From: Alphaproteobacteria bacterium
Lineage (GTDB): Bacteria; Myxococcota_A; UBA796; UBA2385
DNA: 64,000 bases
Direction: 5' to 3'
Assembly (NCBI GenBank): GCA_020632755.1
Contig: JACKEY010000004.1
Span: 124,001-188,000, forward strand
The notes below the pieces were generated by a model, which saw only the letters and a list, made by a program, of their open reading frames with translations, searched no databases and had not been told where the DNA came from. Made by a program: the position numbers and the translations under genes. This document shows positions 61,178 through 64,000 of this stretch, in pieces. Every line of letters starts with the position of its first letter. Positions within the stretch are counted from its first letter, which is position 1.

Positions 61178-63241
61178 CTACTCGGTCTCGCCGCCCTCGG
61201 CCGGGGCTTCCTCGGTGGGAGCCGGCTCGGTCACGGGAGGCGCGGCGGGCGCCGCGGCGACCGGCGCGTCGATGACGCCGCTGCCGAAGCTGTAGCCGTC
61301 CAGCTGCTTGTCGTTCCGCAGCAGGTAGAGCATGCCGGCGATCTCGTCGATCTCGTAGTCCGGATCGCGCTGATCGATGATCACGCTGCCCTGCTCGCTG
61401 CCGTCGTCCAGCGACACCCGGACCAGGCCCACGCCCTTGTCGTCCTCCTCCTTCACCTTGGTCAGGATGAAGTAGTAGTTCTCGGTGGCCTTGCTGGCCT
61501 TGGACCGCCGCATCACCTCGGCCGCGGCCTCGCCGAAGGCCGCGCTGACCGCCGCCGCGTCGTCGGCGCGGTCCTGATAGGCGGCGGCCGTCGAGCTGTA
61601 CGGGCCCTGGACGCCGCGGGCGTAGCCGGCCTGGGCCGAGTTGTAGGCGCTGGCGCCGGCGGCGGCGGCGCTGGCGGCGATCATCGCGACGCCGGCGGTG
61701 ACCTGCAGGCCGGTCGGCGGCGGCGGCGCGTAGTGGCTGTGGAAGACCACACTGCCGTCGTCGGGGTTCAGGCCGATGACGTTCTGGTCGCTGTAGGTGA
61801 CCAGCAGATCGCCCCGGTCCATCAGGGTGGCCGGGCTCTCGTCCTTGCCCTGCCAGGGCAGGGCGACGCTGAACCGCTCGCTGCCGTCGGTGCGGTTCAG
61901 GCTGGTGAAGTTGCCGCGGCTGTCGACGAACCAGACCTTGTCGCCCTCGACGACCAGGTTCGGCACGCTGCCCTTGGCCCGGTAGCCCTTGCCCCCCTGC
62001 CACAGCGATGCGCCGGTGCCCAGGTCCCACATGCCCACGTAGGTCTTGCTGCCGTTGCTGCCGGTGGCGAACAGCTGGTTGTCCTCGACGCTGGCGCTGT
62101 CGACACTGCCGGCGAGCTTGATGGGCTTGGCCAGGGTGCGGCTGCCGTCGGCGACCTGGGCCACGTAGACCTGGCTCTTGGTGCCGACGGTCTCGGCGAT
62201 GACGAGCCGACCGTCGTCGAGCCGGTTCATGTACGAGATCATGCCCTTGAGCTTCAGCGGCTTCTTCCAGGCCTCGACGCCCGTGTCGTCGTCGACCACC
62301 ATGGTGAAGGCCTTCTTGCCGTCGTGCCCGGTCATCACGATGTGTTCGCCGTCCGGGCTGACCGACAGGATGCTGCCGAACTGCTTGGGCGCCTTCTTCT
62401 CGTCCCACACGGGGTTGCCCGTCGCGACGTCGTAGGCCCACAGCTGGTTCTCGTTGTCGGTGACGTAGACCTTGCCGTCGTGCACGACCATCGCGGGCTT
62501 CCCGCCGGCGGGGGTCGGGACCATCTTGCCGGCGTACTTGCCGGGGCGGCTCCAGAGGACGGCGCCGCTCTTCGCGTCGCGCTTGGTCACGCCCTGCTTG
62601 TGGTGCCACAGCTCGATGTAGGCGGCGCCGTCGTCGACGAAGACGACGGGCTGGTTGCCCTCCATGGTCATCTTGATCGACCACTTCTTGTCGGGGTGCG
62701 CCTTCCAGGACTGCAGCACCGGCGCCTTGGCCTGGAAGTAGTCGGCCTGTTCCCACCGCACGGCGCCCGTCTTGATGTCGACGTAGCGCATCACCCAGTC
62801 GACCCCCTTGTCGGTGTACTCCTGGCACAGCATCAGCACGCCCATGTCGGACAGGCGCAGCTGGGTCCACATGACGGGACCGCTCTGGATGGACCACAGA
62901 TCCTGGCCGGTCGTGACGTCGAGCATGTGCAGCGTGCCCTTGGGCACCTGGCCGAGCTTCCACTCGGCCTCCAGCACCATCGCAGTCGGCGTGCCGGGCA
63001 GGAAGGTCACGCCATCTTCGGGCACCTTCTTCAGATCGTCGCGCTCCCAGGCGATGTCGCCGGTCCACGGGTCGATGCCGACCACGGCCTGGTTGGTGGC
63101 GACCAGGACCGTGCCGGCGTCGGTGATGTCGTACCACTGCACCTTGGGCGAGAAGTCGTGGGAGAAGGCCGGGCCGTCGCCGGCGTGGGCCGAAGGAGCA
63201 GAGAGGGCGGCGGCGAGGAGGACGGAGGAGATCGCGAGCAT
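61178..63241 (-). CDS. secreted PQQ-type beta-propeller repeat protein
   Basis: 687 residues from ATG 63241 with a signal peptide of about 20 residues (SAPSAHA). Repeated blades with Trp and Asp (DPWTGDIAWERD, DVTTGQDLWSIQ, DVATGNPVWDEK, LGTGASLWQGG) indicate a PQQ-like (YncE/BamB-type) propeller. From residue ~500 a hydrophobic Ala-rich helix (GVAMIAASAAAAGASAYNSA) interrupts the repeats, and the C-terminus is Pro/Ala/Glu-rich and likely disordered. No PQQ-dehydrogenase catalytic motif was seen, so it is probably a binding or scaffold protein. TACCGA lies 15 bases upstream of the start. Confidence 0.82.
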   Translation of the reverse strand: MLAISSVLLAAALSAPSAHAGDGPAFSHDFSPKVQWYDITDAGTVLVATNQAVVGIDPWTGDIAWERDDLKKVPEDGVTFLPGTPTAMVLEAEWKLGQVPKGTLHMLDVTTGQDLWSIQSGPVMWTQLRLSDMGVLMLCQEYTDKGVDWVMRYVDIKTGAVRWEQADYFQAKAPVLQSWKAHPDKKWSIKMTMEGNQPVVFVDDGAAYIELWHHKQGVTKRDAKSGAVLWSRPGKYAGKMVPTPAGGKPAMVVHDGKVYVTDNENQLWAYDVATGNPVWDEKKAPKQFGSILSVSPDGEHIVMTGHDGKKAFTMVVDDDTGVEAWKKPLKLKGMISYMNRLDDGRLVIAETVGTKSQVYVAQVADGSRTLAKPIKLAGSVDSASVEDNQLFATGSNGSKTYVGMWDLGTGASLWQGGKGYRAKGSVPNLVVEGDKVWFVDSRGNFTSLNRTDGSERFSVALPWQGKDESPATLMDRGDLLVTYSDQNVIGLNPDDGSVVFHSHYAPPPPTGLQVTAGVAMIAASAAAAGASAYNSAQAGYARGVQGPYSSTAAAYQDRADDAAAVSAAFGEAAAEVMRRSKASKATENYYFILTKVKEEDDKGVGLVRVSLDDGSEQGSVIIDQRDPDYEIDEIAGMLYLLRNDKQLDGYSFGSGVIDAPVAAAPAAPPVTEPAPTEEAPAEGGETE

Positions 63242-63358
63242 TATGGGCCTCGGGGCTCGGTAGTGGGGCGGCCTGGGTGCCGCCTCGAGGCCACCTTCAC
63301 ACATCGGCGCCGGCGAGTGGCTCTCACGCCCTCTCACTCGCGTTTCATCCGGACTGGC

Positions 63359-63364
63359 TATGCT
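63359..63364 (+). promoter_or_regulatory. possible -10 element (TATGCT) of the terminal lipoprotein gene
   Basis: TATGCT, 34 bases before ATG 63399; the best match to TATAAT in the window's TA elements. No clear -35. Confidence 0.35.
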
Positions 63365-63398
63365 GTCAGGCAATCGTCAACTGCCCGATGGATGGACC

Positions 63399-64000
63399 AT
63401 GAAGCGCCGACTCCTCTTCCCGCTCCTCGCCCTCTCCTCCAGCCTCGCCCTGGTCGCCTGCGGCGACAAGGAACCCGACGAAGACGACGGCGACGGCAGC
63501 ATCGACACGGACACCGACGGGACCGACACGGACACGGACACCGACGGGACCGACACCGACACCGACACCGACGGGACCGACACGGACACCGACACGACCG
63601 CCCCCGTCGACTCCGACGGCGACGGCTACGACAGCACCGAGGACTGCGACGACGCCAACCCGGACGTGAACCCCGGCGCCGACGAGGTCTGCAACGGCAT
63701 GGACGACGACTGCGACGGCGACGTGGACGATGCCGACAGCGACGTCGACACCAGCACCGGGGCCACCTTCTTCCTGGACGACGACGGCGACGGCTACGGC
63801 GACGAGTACTCGACGATCGAGGCCTGTGATCGGCCCGACGGGTACTCCGACCGGTCCGATGACTGCGACGATGCGAACGCGGCCGTGAACCCGGGCGCGA
63901 CCGAGATCTGCAACGACATCGACGACGACTGCGACAGCGAGATCGATGTCGGCGCGGCGGACATGGCCGACTGGTACGCAGACGGCGACGGGGACGGCTT
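63399..64000 (+). CDS. Asp-Thr-rich MopE-like lipoprotein (partial, runs off the window)
   Basis: Open from ATG 63399 to the window end (200 residues). Lipobox LVAC gives Cys21. A tract of alternating Asp-Thr with repeated TDTDTDG units (27-bp repeats in DNA) is followed by at least two Asp-rich modules with DCDDANPDVNPGADEVCNG and DDDCDGDVD, repeated as DCDDANAAVNPGATEICND and DDDCDSE. These are calcium-binding MopE-type repeats common on Myxococcota cell surfaces. The C-terminal part is missing, so a fused domain cannot be excluded. Confidence 0.82.
   Translation, partial: MKRRLLFPLLALSSSLALVACGDKEPDEDDGDGSIDTDTDGTDTDTDTDGTDTDTDTDGTDTDTDTTAPVDSDGDGYDSTEDCDDANPDVNPGADEVCNGMDDDCDGDVDDADSDVDTSTGATFFLDDDGDGYGDEYSTIEACDRPDGYSDRSDDCDDANAAVNPGATEICNDIDDDCDSEIDVGAADMADWYADGDGDG
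63506..63598. repeat. in-frame Asp-Thr repeat tract
   Basis: Alternating GACACCGAC/GACACGGAC hexamers with GACGGGACC every 27-33 bases; codes for the spacer of the terminal lipoprotein. Confidence 0.85.

Overview
The window looks like part of the chromosome of a very GC-rich (about 70%) Gram-negative bacterium, probably of the Myxococcota / deltaproteobacterial group. This is inferred from several things seen together: lipoproteins with long Asp-Thr or Asp-Ala tracts and the CNGxDDDCDGxxD calcium-type motif, a Ser/Thr kinase with a C-terminal membrane anchor and PEGA-like tail, an FHA protein, FadL-type outer-membrane proteins and many standalone lipoproteins. No rRNA, tRNA, insertion sequence or CRISPR array was recognised. 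Genes are packed tightly: same-strand neighbours often overlap by 4 bases (ATGA or GTGA), and several convergent pairs overlap at their 3' ends.

Layout. 1-8.0 kb: hydrolase end, MATE exporter, FHA protein, branched-chain aminotransferase, an active/inactive pair of M16 peptidases, YaaA, then a 52-bp tandem repeat array. 8.0-20 kb: phenylalanine hydroxylase diverging from a sodium:solute symporter, large lipoproteins, a multi-pass membrane protein, an SGNH hydrolase, and a lipoprotein plus FadL-type pair. 20-29 kb: M20 dipeptidase plus CoA-binding protein, diverging from a complete System I cytochrome c maturation operon, ccmABCDEFGHI, including a 41-residue CcmD. 29-47 kb: mixed housekeeping and envelope genes (DUF423, HTTM pair, GH92 mannosidase lipoprotein, Ser/Thr kinase, thiopurine methyltransferase, glutathione peroxidase, metallo-beta-lactamase fold, fatty acid desaturase, DUF493, CsgG-like/TPR protein).

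48.4-56.1 kb is the most interesting part. A radical SAM enzyme closely matching viperin (antiviral synthase of 3'-deoxy-3',4'-didehydro nucleotides) is translationally coupled to a DHH protein resembling manganese pyrophosphatase. It converges on a coupled pair made of a PP-loop ATP-pyrophosphatase-like protein and a PEP-synthase-like dikinase. A TetR regulator with a second PEP-synthase-like enzyme is divergent from the viperin operon and shares its control region, where a near-consensus promoter is overlaid by an inverted repeat. I propose this as a viperin-centred defence or nucleotide-modification locus with unusual partners. The function is inferred, not shown.

56.2-64 kb: another radical SAM protein, a C-type-lectin-like lipoprotein, a second metallo-beta-lactamase-fold protein, a FAD oxidoreductase with a DNA-3-methyladenine glycosylase, a PQQ-type propeller protein, and the start of a further Asp-Thr-rich lipoprotein cut by the window end.

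A signal running through the whole window is a TA-containing hexamer exactly 6-8 bases upstream of at least eleven start codons, most of which lack a Shine-Dalgarno sequence. This suggests widespread leaderless transcripts.
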